From positions 1 through 64,000 of the forward strand of contig NZ_CAAJGM010000230.1 in assembly GCF_900996235.1 (NCBI RefSeq): a stretch of DNA of 64,000 bases. Reading direction: 5' to 3'. The position numbers and the translations under genes are program-made. Shown here in pieces: positions 7,331 through 15,524 of the stretch (positions are counted from its first letter, which is position 1; each line of letters begins with the position of its first letter). The notes under the pieces were generated by a model. The model saw nothing but the letters and a program-made list of their open reading frames with translations, did no database searches and was not told the origin of the DNA. This DNA comes from Paraburkholderia sp. BCC1885. GTDB taxonomy: Bacteria; Pseudomonadota; Gammaproteobacteria; Burkholderiales; Burkholderiaceae.

Positions 7331-9187
7331 TCAATGATCGAGCGCCGTCACCGCGCCGTAGCCGGTTTCTCTGCGCACGACAAGTTCAGCCCAACGCGAG
7401 CGCGCTGTCGTATCGCGCGTGAGCAGGGAGACTAGGAAGACCAGCAGGAAGCCGATAGGGATCGAGATAATCCCGGGATTGCGCAGACCGATCAGCGGCG
7501 CTTTCAGCCCGATGATGCTCGCGGCATCCGGCGCAATGTTGCTCGCGGTCGCGAGAGCGGCTGTCCTTTCGGCGACCAGCGCGCTATGTTCAGCGGCGTC
7601 GTGAATCGTGGGCAAACGGGAGTCGATCGAGGCGATGTGGTCGAGCGCCGTCTGCCGTACCATAGCCGGGTAGGTCATGTTGGGCGATACGACCACGAGA
7701 AAGATAGCGGCCAGCGTCCCGCCGACGATGCCGGCGAGCACGCCTTGCGTCGTGCAACGCTTCCAGTACAAGGTCAGGGCAAGCGCGGGCAGATTGGCCG
7801 AAGCCGCGACCGCATAAGCCACCCCCACGAGTTGCGCGACGTTCTGACCGCGCGCCAGAATGCTCACTGAAATCGCGACCGCTCCCACGAATAACGTAGC
7901 GATCCGCGCGGCGAACACCTGTTGACGCTCGGTGGCCTGACCGTTGCGCACTGCGCCGACGTACACGTCGTGAGCGAGCGACGATGCCGCGGCTAGCGTC
8001 AGACCCGCGACCACCGCGACAATCGTTGCGAACGCAACGGCCGCGATAAACGCCAGCATCAGATCGCCTCCGACACTGTTCGGGCCGCCGGTCAACGCTT
8101 GGGCCAGTAACGGCGCGGCCAGATTGCCCCCTTTGTCGAGCGACGAAATCAGAGGCGCCCCCACAAAATACGCAGCAGCAAATCCGATCACGACGATAAA
8201 CAGATGGCAGCCGCCGATTCCGAGCATCGCCCACATCACCGAGTGGCGCGCAGCGCGCGCATCTTTCACCGTGAAAAAGCGCATCAGGATGTGCGGCATT
8301 GCGGCCGTACCGAGCACGAGAGCAAGTCCCAGCGACAGCAGTTCCAGCGGCTTGTTGAGGAAGAGACCCGGTTCAATAAAACGCCAGCCGAGTTCGTCGC
8401 CATGCAATGACACCGCAGCCGACATGGTTGCGACATGTGCCTGCACGAGCGGGCTTTGCACGACAGCATTCATGAACGCCGGCACGCGAAAACCGAACGG
8501 CAGCCAGGCGAGCACGACCAGAATGAATGACGCGCCGATCAGCAGCACCGCTTTGATTACCTGCACCCAGGTTGTCGCGCGCATGCCGCCGCACGCCACG
8601 TAAATAAGCATCAACGCGCCGACGCCGATGACCGAGACGACATAGTCGATACCGACCAGTGCTCGCACGATCACTGCGCCGCCGACGATCTGCGGAATCA
8701 TGTAGGCAAGCGCGACCACGACGCTCGAGATCGCCGACACCGTTTTGGTCGAGCGGAAACTGTTGCGCATGGCGAGTACGTCGCCAATCGTGTACCGCCC
8801 CAGATTCCGGCACGGCTCAGCGATGAACAGCAGAACCGGAATGAACGCCGCGAAAAAGCCGACCAGATAGATGATCCCATCGAAGCCGTACAGCGCAATC
8901 AGACCCGACGCGCCCAGAAAAGCCGCGGCAGACAAGTAGTCTCCAGCGATCGCGAGGCCGTTCTTTGCAGGGCTGATCGCGCCGCCTGCCGTGTAGAAAT
9001 CACCCGCAGTCCGGTTGCGGCGCGAGGCGAACCAAGTAATGAGCAAAGTCGAAAAGATCACGAGACCGAACACGACGAAGGTCAACGCATGATGCGTAAT
9101 GGCCGTCGTGGCGACCGGCTCGGCGCTGGCCGATGAGGAAACGACCACGGCCGCGCCTGCAAAGCTGGCGGCTTTCTTAGAACGCAT
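7331..9187 (-). CDS. Sodium:solute symporter (SSS family, ActP-like)
   Basis: A 618-aa inner-membrane protein with about 13-14 hydrophobic helices. It has the SSS features of acetate permease ActP: an N-terminal leader segment ending in SASAEP, FASRRNRTAGDFYTAGG after the first helix, GLAIAGDYLSAAAFLG, and a long extracytoplasmic loop before the last helices. ActP-type carriers take up short monocarboxylates with Na+. Its ATG overlaps the far end of the DUF485 frame by 11 bases, and the nitrilase gene follows after 30 bp. The substrate may be the carboxylate linked to nitrilase action; that is inference. Confidence 0.88.
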   Translation of the reverse strand: MRSKKAASFAGAAVVVSSSASAEPVATTAITHHALTFVVFGLVIFSTLLITWFASRRNRTAGDFYTAGGAISPAKNGLAIAGDYLSAAAFLGASGLIALYGFDGIIYLVGFFAAFIPVLLFIAEPCRNLGRYTIGDVLAMRNSFRSTKTVSAISSVVVALAYMIPQIVGGAVIVRALVGIDYVVSVIGVGALMLIYVACGGMRATTWVQVIKAVLLIGASFILVVLAWLPFGFRVPAFMNAVVQSPLVQAHVATMSAAVSLHGDELGWRFIEPGLFLNKPLELLSLGLALVLGTAAMPHILMRFFTVKDARAARHSVMWAMLGIGGCHLFIVVIGFAAAYFVGAPLISSLDKGGNLAAPLLAQALTGGPNSVGGDLMLAFIAAVAFATIVAVVAGLTLAAASSLAHDVYVGAVRNGQATERQQVFAARIATLFVGAVAISVSILARGQNVAQLVGVAYAVAASANLPALALTLYWKRCTTQGVLAGIVGGTLAAIFLVVVSPNMTYPAMVRQTALDHIASIDSRLPTIHDAAEHSALVAERTAALATASNIAPDAASIIGLKAPLIGLRNPGIISIPIGFLLVFLVSLLTRDTTARSRWAELVVRRETGYGAVTALDH

Positions 9188-9515
9188 GGCTTTCTTCCCG
9201 CGACGCGACGAACGTTGTCGTGGGCGCTAGCGTCGTTGCAGCGCGATCGAGTGTCCCGATGCGCCGCAGAAACACGTAGGCAATGACGCCGCCGAATGGG
9301 TACTGCTAGATCGCGAACAGCGTCCCCAGATTGATGCCCGGCGCGAGGCGGATCTTGAAGAAGTCGGGTGCCCACGCAATCAACGCGGAAATCGAAAAGT
9401 AGTAGACGGCTGCCAGCACACCAAGTGTGACGATCGTATTACGCCGTCTGCGCGCCAGTTGCTGGAAACGCTCGCTGCTGTAGATGGCGTCCCAGTCGAT
9501 CTCTGCGTCATTCAT
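9177..9515 (-). pseudogene. DUF485 membrane protein (YjcH-like) interrupted by an in-frame TAG
   Basis: From ATG 9515 (MNDAEIDW, with AGGGAA upstream) the frame encodes the DUF485 pattern: SERFQQLARRR, a hydrophobic helix (VYYFSISALIAWAPDF), then GINLGTLFAI. There a TAG at 9308-9306 stops it after 69 residues. The same frame continues without shift for 42 more codons (QYPFGGVIAYVFLRR, the family's second helix) to a TAA at 9179-9177 that overlaps the symporter ATG. Total 112 codons, the normal length. DUF485 proteins are small partners encoded next to ActP-like symporters. This is either a nonsense mutation, a suppressed stop or a sequencing error. Confidence 0.8.
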
Positions 9516-9632
9516 GGTGATTTCCCTGTGAGGTATGGGGCGCAACCCGGCGCGCTGGAGGCGCTTGAACCGTGCGATAACCTGAGTCTACGGAGGCAGG
9601 TATTACCGACAAACTTGAAAACAATCACTGTC

Positions 9633-9650
9633 CTGTGCAATTTTGCACAG
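9633..9650. promoter_or_regulatory. Perfect palindrome, likely LysR-type operator
   Basis: CTGTGCAA-TT-TTGCACAG is a perfect 8-bp inverted repeat with a 2-bp spacer and contains the T-N11-A pattern of LysR-type sites. It lies in the divergent spacer, 35 bp before the LysR ATG (9686) and about 118 bp before the DUF485-symporter-nitrilase operon, a usual place for such a regulator to bind. Confidence 0.65.
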
Positions 9651-9685
9651 CGACAATGGTCGAACTGGACTCTCCATGACATCCG

Positions 9686-10582
9686 ATGAATCTGAACCGT
9701 CTGAGCTGGGACGATCTGCGCGTTTTCCTCGCCGTTGCGCGTGCTGGGAACCTTTCAAAGGCGGGCCGGACGCTCAAGATGGATCACGCGACAGTCGGGA
9801 GGCGCGTTTCCGCGCTTGAATTTGCACTGGCGACGCCCGTTTTCGAGCGCGACCGGACGGGTTACCGGCTGAACGCGCAAGGCCGCGACATGCTGACGTT
9901 TGTCGAAGCGGTCGAAGCAAACGTGCTTGCGCTCGGCGATACGCTCGACGCGGATCACCCCGGCCTGACCGGGCATGTCAGGATCGCGACGATGGAAGGA
10001 ATTGCATCGCTGTATCTGAGCGAGCAGTGCGTCGAACTGAAACGGCAGCATCCGTCTATCGCGATCGAACTCGTGACGTCGGCGCACGACGTCCGCATCT
10101 CGCATCGCGAAGCTGACATATTTCTGGGCTTCTTCGAACCGCAGGGACCGAACCTTGATATCCGGCGAATCGGACAGTTTCCGCTGCATCTGTACGCGCA
10201 CGCCGCGTATCTGCGCGAATCCGGCACGCCGAAGTCGGTGAACGATTTGCAGAAGCATCGCTTCGTCGGCTATATCCCTGACCTGATCCAACTCGACGCC
10301 GTCCGATGGCTCGACGACGTGATCGTCAATCCATTGATCGGTTTTTTTTCGAGCAGCATGCTCGCGCAGATGTTCGCTGCCGCCTCCGGCGCGGGCATCG
10401 TGATGCTGCCGGCTTTCGCGAAGGCGGAACGTTTCGGCCTCGTGCAGATTCTCGAGGGGCAGATCGATGTACGGAGAGACGTGTGGTTAAGTTCACATCA
10501 GTATCTGCAACGGGTGCCACGGATGCGCAAAGTTGCCGCGTTTCTCGCTGAAATCATGGCGCGAGATTACCCGGGGCGGTGA
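9686..10582 (+). CDS. LysR-family transcriptional regulator of the nitrilase operon
   Basis: A 298-aa protein with an N-terminal winged helix-turn-helix (WDDLRVFLAVARAGNLSKAG, then DHATVGRRVSALE at about 33-45) and a periplasmic-binding-like effector domain from about residue 90. It is divergent from the DUF485/symporter/nitrilase genes with a 170-bp spacer that contains a perfect palindrome, so it most likely controls them and itself. The inducer is unknown; the nitrile or its acid is the obvious guess. Confidence 0.88.
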   Translation: MNLNRLSWDDLRVFLAVARAGNLSKAGRTLKMDHATVGRRVSALEFALATPVFERDRTGYRLNAQGRDMLTFVEAVEANVLALGDTLDADHPGLTGHVRIATMEGIASLYLSEQCVELKRQHPSIAIELVTSAHDVRISHREADIFLGFFEPQGPNLDIRRIGQFPLHLYAHAAYLRESGTPKSVNDLQKHRFVGYIPDLIQLDAVRWLDDVIVNPLIGFFSSSMLAQMFAAASGAGIVMLPAFAKAERFGLVQILEGQIDVRRDVWLSSHQYLQRVPRMRKVAAFLAEIMARDYPGR

Positions 10583-10984
10583 GCGGCGCGGTGAACCGCG
10601 AACGTACGGAAAGTCCTCGCCTGGTGGACATCCAACGGACGTCTCTGGTCAAGGACCCGCCGGGCGACCAGATCGAGCGGAGGGCCGGAATACTTTAGAA
10701 GCGGTCGTTGCGGTCGCGCTGGCCGGAGCGGCAGAAGTGGGTCGGACAGCGACATCCCTGCGGAGCCGAGTGGCCAAGACGGCATCGTCGGTCGGGATGC
10801 GGCCAGAAGTCGCCGTTCGCCGACGCTTTGATGTGGACATTCAAGGGCCCCTTCAACTCCGAAAGCGGCCATTGACATGGCCGCCGCTTCCACGGCTGCC
10901 GAGATTCGAGTACTGTCTATAGCACTTGCGCAACGATCGGCAGCATTACGGCAATGGACTGGAAGTCGAGTGCGTTGCTAGCCT
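10583..10984. other. Intergenic region with degraded repeats and a hairpin
   Basis: No credible gene. The sequence carries several short runs that recur in other gaps of the window (for example GGACATTC near 10834) and a perfect hairpin, GCGGCCAT (10865-10872), TGAC loop, ATGGCCGC (10877-10884). It separates the convergent LysR gene and the GlxA-type regulator. The hairpin could end transcription from either side but lacks a clear T-run. Confidence 0.4.
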
Positions 10985-12001
10985 CTAACGTGCCTCAGAG
11001 ACAGCATCCCGCGTGCGATCAGGCGAATCGGCGGAACGGAAGCGGCTTCGATAGTCAGCCGGGTTGATTTGCAGTCGCCGCTGGAAGGTGCGGCGCAGCC
11101 CATCCGTACCATCGAATCCGCAGCGTCGGGCAACCTCGCGTAGAGGAAGGTCGGTGCTCTCCAGATAGCGCCTTGCGGCGTCGATACGCGCGTTGTTCAG
11201 GAACAGTGTCGGACTGAGGCCACATTCCTTCGTGAACAGGCGGGTCATGTTGCGTGCACTCATATGAGCGCGCTCGGCGAGCGATGCAAGCGTATGCTCC
11301 ACGGCAAGATTGTCGAGCATATATTGCTGGATCTCCACCATCTGAGAATCAGGCGCTGCCTGAGATTCGAGTAGCGGGCTGAATTGCGATTGACCGCCTG
11401 CTCGTCGCAGATACACGATCAGATATTTGGCGACATCCAGCGCCATTTTTCGGCCAAAATCTTCCTCGATCATCACCAGGGAAAGATCGATTCCTGCCGT
11501 CACTCCTGCCGTCGTGTAAATGCTGCCGTCCTTCACGTAGATGTGATCCGGCTCGATCCGGGCGCGCGGAAACGTGGTGGCCAAACGTGGCACATCCATC
11601 CAGTGCGTGGTCACCACGCGGTCGTTGAGCAGCCCCGCAGATCCAAGCGCGAACAGGCCATTGCAAATGGCGGACACGCGCCGGGCATGTTTATATTGTT
11701 CCTTGAGCCAGTCACTGAGCGCCGGGTCGTCAAAGGTTTCGAAAATTCCGAGGCCCCCCGGGACCAGCACTGTATCGAAGTGCGGGCACAGGTCGAAGAT
11801 CGTGCGATCCGGTACGACCGTCAGCCCGCTCGACGACTGCACACTGCCGCGCGTGGTCCCCACAGTGAGCATTTCATATTGGCACTCGCCTTGACTCAAT
11901 ACCTTGACTTCCGCGAACGCATCTTTGGGTCCAGCAACATCCAGCAGCTGGAAGCCTGGGAAGACAATCATGCCGATTTTGATCTGTTTCATCCCGTTCA
12001 C
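10985..12001 (-). CDS. GlxA-family regulator (DJ-1/PfpI domain plus AraC DNA-binding domain)
   Basis: The 338-aa protein has a DJ-1/PfpI-like domain (about 8-175, VFPGFQLLDVAGP at the start and the nucleophile-elbow-like SAICNGLFALGSAGLL) and a C-terminal AraC double helix-turn-helix (about 225-325, with ERAHMSARNMTRLF and REVARRCGFDGTDGLRRTF). Such proteins usually activate nitrogen or amino-acid catabolic genes. It starts 62 bp after the Ni/Co permease stop on the same strand, so it may be read with the nitrile hydratase cluster or regulate it. The second GlxA copy at 20345-21427 is a distant paralogue. Confidence 0.85.
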   Translation of the reverse strand: MNGMKQIKIGMIVFPGFQLLDVAGPKDAFAEVKVLSQGECQYEMLTVGTTRGSVQSSSGLTVVPDRTIFDLCPHFDTVLVPGGLGIFETFDDPALSDWLKEQYKHARRVSAICNGLFALGSAGLLNDRVVTTHWMDVPRLATTFPRARIEPDHIYVKDGSIYTTAGVTAGIDLSLVMIEEDFGRKMALDVAKYLIVYLRRAGGQSQFSPLLESQAAPDSQMVEIQQYMLDNLAVEHTLASLAERAHMSARNMTRLFTKECGLSPTLFLNNARIDAARRYLESTDLPLREVARRCGFDGTDGLRRTFQRRLQINPADYRSRFRSADSPDRTRDAVSEAR

Positions 12002-12063
12002 ACGCTCAGGTAGTCATGGTCATGGAGAGTCGGGGGCAGTGTCAGAGCTGGTTTGTGCACGGG

Positions 12064-13113
12064 TCACGCCGAGGCGGCTTCGCGATCGTACCCCTTCAGT
12101 TTATAGAGCAACGCAGACGCCAGCCAGCCGATCACGAACACAGCGACAATGCCATATCCTAGCAAGCCGAAATTGTCGTTGAGACAACCGATGGCCTGCC
12201 AGAACGGCCCGGTCAGGCTCAGTTGGTCACCGAGCAGTCCAAGCACCTCGATGCCGCCGATCATCAATGCAACGACCGTGGAAATCAGCGTAATCGTCAG
12301 ATTGTAGTAAAGCTTGCGCAGGGGCTTGACGAAGGCCCAGCCATAGGCGCCCAGCATCAGGATGCCGTCGGTCGTATCGATGGTTATCATGCCTGCCGCG
12401 AACAGGCATGGAAACACCAGGATGGTCCAGATCGAAAAGCCGGCCGAGGCCTGCGCGGCCGACGTGCCGAACAATGCCATTTCGGTGGCGGTTTCGAAGC
12501 CGAGTCCAAACAGGATACCCAGCGGCAGCATCAGCCAGCTCGAGCGGACCAGACGAAAGAGCGGCCTGAACAGACGCGCCAGCAGATTGCCCTCGAATTG
12601 CGTCAGACGAAGGTCGCCGTCACGGCGCTGGCCGCGACGCATGCGTCCGAACGCGCGGAACAGACCTAGCAGCAGCACGATATTCATGGCGCCGATCATG
12701 ATCAGGAAGGTCGCTGATACGACGGTGCCGATTGCTTCGCCGGTCTCTTTGAACGCATCAAAGTGATGTGCCAGAGCTTTGGTTGTGAACGCAACCGCCA
12801 CCGCGCCGAATACCACGGTCAACGAATGGCCAAACGCGAAGAAAAAGCCAACTGCCACGGGACGTTTCCCGTCGTTCATCAGTTTGCGTGTCACGTTGTC
12901 GATTGCGGCGATATGGTCCGCGTCCATGGCATGGCGCAAGCCGAAACTGTAGGCGATGAAGGCGGTACCGATCAGCGCGGGTGAAGCGCGCAGTACGATC
13001 CATGCCCATGTCCATGCAAGGATGTTGATGAGCGCAAGCGCGACATACATTGCGCCCACCTTCTGACGTGCAGGTGAGCTGAAGCGCGTCATCACGGCGT
13101 TAAGCGTTTCCAT
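12064..13113 (-). CDS. Nickel/cobalt permease (HoxN/NixA/NhlF type)
   Basis: A 349-aa membrane protein with about eight helices and the NiCoT signature H61-x4-D66-H67 in LRHAMDADHIAAIDN, plus a conserved FFFAFGHSLTV segment. The ATG at 13113 has AGGAG just upstream; the frame is open further but the extra residues are not protein-like. Family members import Ni2+ or Co2+ one ion at a time. Directly downstream of cobalt-type nitrile hydratase genes, the likely cargo is Co2+, as for NhlF in Rhodococcus. Cobalt versus nickel preference is inferred from context. Confidence 0.88.
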   Translation of the reverse strand: METLNAVMTRFSSPARQKVGAMYVALALINILAWTWAWIVLRASPALIGTAFIAYSFGLRHAMDADHIAAIDNVTRKLMNDGKRPVAVGFFFAFGHSLTVVFGAVAVAFTTKALAHHFDAFKETGEAIGTVVSATFLIMIGAMNIVLLLGLFRAFGRMRRGQRRDGDLRLTQFEGNLLARLFRPLFRLVRSSWLMLPLGILFGLGFETATEMALFGTSAAQASAGFSIWTILVFPCLFAAGMITIDTTDGILMLGAYGWAFVKPLRKLYYNLTITLISTVVALMIGGIEVLGLLGDQLSLTGPFWQAIGCLNDNFGLLGYGIVAVFVIGWLASALLYKLKGYDREAASA

Positions 13114-13144
13114 GTGTTTCTCCTGGGTTGGGACGGACTCAAGT

Positions 13145-13528
13145 TCAATGGCTGTTCGAGTGCGGAGATTTAGCGGCTGTGCGCGTCGTGGTCGCCCCGC
13201 GTCTGGCGACCACGACCTGCGCGAGTTCGTCACGCGACAGGACACCGCTTGAGCCGACCACATCCAGTAGCGCTTCGAGAAAGCGCTCGTAATAGTCCCA
13301 GCGAGGCTGACCTTCGCACGGTGCGGATTCCCAGTGCGCAATTGCCGTAATCAGGCTTTGTCGGAAGTCTTCCCACTCGAAATACCCTGCTTTTGAAAGT
13401 GACAACGCGAGGCCGAACACATCTCTTTCCCAGCGATTGGAAAAAAACAGCTTGCCGTCCAGCCGAGGGGGAGAATCATCAGCACCGAGCATCGACGCTG
13501 CCGCATATTCTTCGAAGCGCGTAAACAT
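13145..13528 (-). CDS. Nitrile hydratase accessory protein (activator, P14K/NhlE type)
   Basis: A 127-aa protein with the pattern of nitrile hydratase activators: LDGKLFFSNRWERDVFGLALSL, EWEDFRQSLITAI and a WDYYERFLEALL segment, which resembles the N-terminal half of the beta subunit. These proteins escort or exchange the alpha subunit so that cobalt can be inserted and the active-site cysteines oxidised. It starts 8 bp after the alpha-subunit stop, in the beta-alpha-activator order known for cobalt enzymes. The Ser/Thr/Ala-rich tail is variable in the family. Confidence 0.85.
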   Translation of the reverse strand: MFTRFEEYAAASMLGADDSPPRLDGKLFFSNRWERDVFGLALSLSKAGYFEWEDFRQSLITAIAHWESAPCEGQPRWDYYERFLEALLDVVGSSGVLSRDELAQVVVARRGATTTRTAAKSPHSNSH

Positions 13529-13536
13529 GATTAACC

Positions 13537-14163
13537 TTACGTGGCAGCGGGAGACGCGACCAGCGCGACACCCATCATCGATTCAGGGGTCACGAGCGCA
13601 GCCAGTTCCTGCTCGCCCAGGTGCTCGGTGTTCGCGGGACGCTCCGGCACAACGAACCAGCGGATCTGCGCACTGCTATCCCATACCTTGACCTCGGTTT
13701 CCGTTGGTACGTCCACACCAAATTCACGTAGCACCGCTCGCGGTTCGCGCACGCCGCGTGCTCGAAATACCGGGTCCTTATACCAGTAGGGTGGCAGGCC
13801 AAGCACGGGCCACGGATAACATGAGCACAACGTACAGATGATCAGGTTGTGTACGCCGTCACCGTTTGCAACGGCCGCCATATGTTCACCTTCCGCACCG
13901 GCCATGCCGGCTGGCAGGTCCAGTTCGGCGATTGCCTTCGGCGTATCCTCGACGAGGCGCTGCTTGAACGCAGGGTCGACCCACGCACGGGCGACAATCT
14001 TTGCCCCGTTGAACGGACCGGCGACGGTTTCGAAATGCTGCAGCACTGCATCGACCGAGTCGCTGCCGATTACACCTTTTTCGATCAGCAATGCTTCGAG
14101 TGCGCGTACTTTGGCTGCGCTCGATGCCTCGCGGTCGTCTTCATACTGAAACAGTGGAGTCAT
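13537..14163 (-). CDS. nthA: Nitrile hydratase alpha subunit, cobalt type
   Basis: The 208-aa subunit carries the metal-claw motif C110-T-L-C113-S-C115 followed by YPWPVLGLPP. Thr after the first Cys is the cobalt-type signature (iron enzymes have Ser). In active enzyme C113 and C115 are oxidised to sulfinic and sulfenic acids. The enzyme hydrates nitriles to amides (EC 4.2.1.84) as an alpha-beta complex. It lies between the beta-subunit gene (21-bp gap) and the activator gene, with the CobW-like GTPase and Ni/Co permease in the same cluster. The length is normal. Confidence 0.95.
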   Translation of the reverse strand: MTPLFQYEDDREASSAAKVRALEALLIEKGVIGSDSVDAVLQHFETVAGPFNGAKIVARAWVDPAFKQRLVEDTPKAIAELDLPAGMAGAEGEHMAAVANGDGVHNLIICTLCSCYPWPVLGLPPYWYKDPVFRARGVREPRAVLREFGVDVPTETEVKVWDSSAQIRWFVVPERPANTEHLGEQELAALVTPESMMGVALVASPAAT

Positions 14164-14184
14164 GACGATTCCTTTTTGCGCTGG

Positions 14185-14928
14185 TTAGAGGGTGGCCTGA
14201 AGATAGGCTTCGTACAGGTCTGCGTAGATCGTGGTGTGGGGCTCGCTCTTGCCCTCGCCCCAGATGTCGGCGGCGTCGAATGCGACCCGGTAGACCGCCA
14301 TCGGCTCACCGATTCCGTCTACACCCGTTGAAACGAAGTACGAGAACGTACCAGGATAGACCTCCACCACCTTGCCGGTCTTGCGGCGCAGATAACCCGG
14401 TAAACGGGTGTGATCGACCGCTTCAGGATCGGCGACCCGTATTGTTTCTCCGTTCGAGAAGCGCGCCTGGGCACGCCGTTCGTGATAACCGGAATCTCCT
14501 TTCTCGAGATACGCATCGATCTGCTGCTTGATCGGAGCACGAGGGCTATCGGGCATCGGAGCCTGGGGATCCGCCCGGTACAGCGAAGTGCGTTCGCTCA
14601 ATTCATCGGCGGTGATGTACCCCTGATCCACGAAGAACTGCGAGATGCCCATCAGCCATTTCTCGTAGTAGCGGTACTTGAAGTACTCGAAGGGCTGCAT
14701 GTCTTCAGCGCCGGTGCGCAAAGACGCCCATGTCCACGTGCTTTTGAACGCAGTCGGCAGTTCCTTGATTGGGTAAGCCGGTAACGCATCGCCGAGGTGG
14801 CTGCTCTCGGCCATCATTGCCGTGTGAATGCCAAAGATGCGGCGTTCCCACGGTTCCACGAAGACACGCGTTTCGACATTGACGGGGCCCAGATTCTCGA
14901 TGCCCCCGAGGTGGTGCTGTAGTTTCAT
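14185..14928 (-). CDS. nthB: Nitrile hydratase beta subunit
   Basis: The 247-aa product opens with HHLGGIENLGPV and FVEPWERRIFGIH, strongly diagnostic for the beta subunit, and ends with the SH3-like barrel segment (GYLRRKTGKVVEVYPGTF, then ADIWG and YADLYEAYL). The ATG at 14928 is chosen because the diagnostic N-terminus begins there; the frame is open 40 codons further. Beta-before-alpha gene order is the cobalt-type arrangement. It pairs with the alpha subunit and supplies arginines that hydrogen-bond the oxidised cysteines. Confidence 0.95.
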   Translation of the reverse strand: MKLQHHLGGIENLGPVNVETRVFVEPWERRIFGIHTAMMAESSHLGDALPAYPIKELPTAFKSTWTWASLRTGAEDMQPFEYFKYRYYEKWLMGISQFFVDQGYITADELSERTSLYRADPQAPMPDSPRAPIKQQIDAYLEKGDSGYHERRAQARFSNGETIRVADPEAVDHTRLPGYLRRKTGKVVEVYPGTFSYFVSTGVDGIGEPMAVYRVAFDAADIWGEGKSEPHTTIYADLYEAYLQATL

Positions 14929-14974
14929 GGTTCGCTCCAGAAAGTTAGCGACTGGCAGCCAGTCGGCGTACGCC

Positions 14975-15478
14975 TTATCCCAGCTTGTGCTCGCGCTTGA
15001 ATGCAAGTGCGTCGCCCAGCACTTCTGACACGAACCCGAATGCGGCACCCGTTATGAGCGCGGCGGCGGCGACGAGGCCTGGGTTGCTGAGTCCCAAGGT
15101 GGTGATGGGCTTGCCTGCGGCCACCGTCGTTCCGACGGTCGATGCAAACCCCCAGACGATGGCTGGCAACACATCCAGCAACTTGATCTTCGACGCCTGT
15201 ACCATCGCAGCGCTGCCGATGCCGACCAGCACCGCAACCGCCAGTGCGCTACCGTTCGTTGTTGCGATGGCGAGCAGGGTGAGCGAGCTGATCACAGCGC
15301 CGACCAGATTCGAGGCCACGCTTTTGACGAAACCCGCGCGCCCGGCGCCTAACACGAAGAACGATGCCCAGGCGATGAACGTGACCCACACGGGCACGGG
15401 AAAGACGGTGGCCGTGAGCCATGTATCGGCCACCGCGAGGACACCGATGCTGACGGTGTAGGCTTCTGACTTTTTCAT
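14975..15478 (-). CDS. DUF1097 family membrane protein
   Basis: A 167-aa protein with about five or six hydrophobic helices and small-residue-rich loops (GIGSAAMVQASKIKLL, then GLSNPGLVAAAALITGAAFGF near the end), matching DUF1097 (YcdZ-like) inner-membrane proteins. The function of the family is unknown. It lies within the nitrile hydratase transcription unit, 46 bp before the beta gene and 46 bp after the CobW gene, so a role in nitrile/amide or cobalt passage is possible but only inferred. Confidence 0.75.
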   Translation of the reverse strand: MKKSEAYTVSIGVLAVADTWLTATVFPVPVWVTFIAWASFFVLGAGRAGFVKSVASNLVGAVISSLTLLAIATTNGSALAVAVLVGIGSAAMVQASKIKLLDVLPAIVWGFASTVGTTVAAGKPITTLGLSNPGLVAAAALITGAAFGFVSEVLGDALAFKREHKLG

Positions 15479-15524
15479 CTTCGTACTCCTGATGTGTGTA
15501 ACAGCGGTAGGGAAAACGTTTCGT

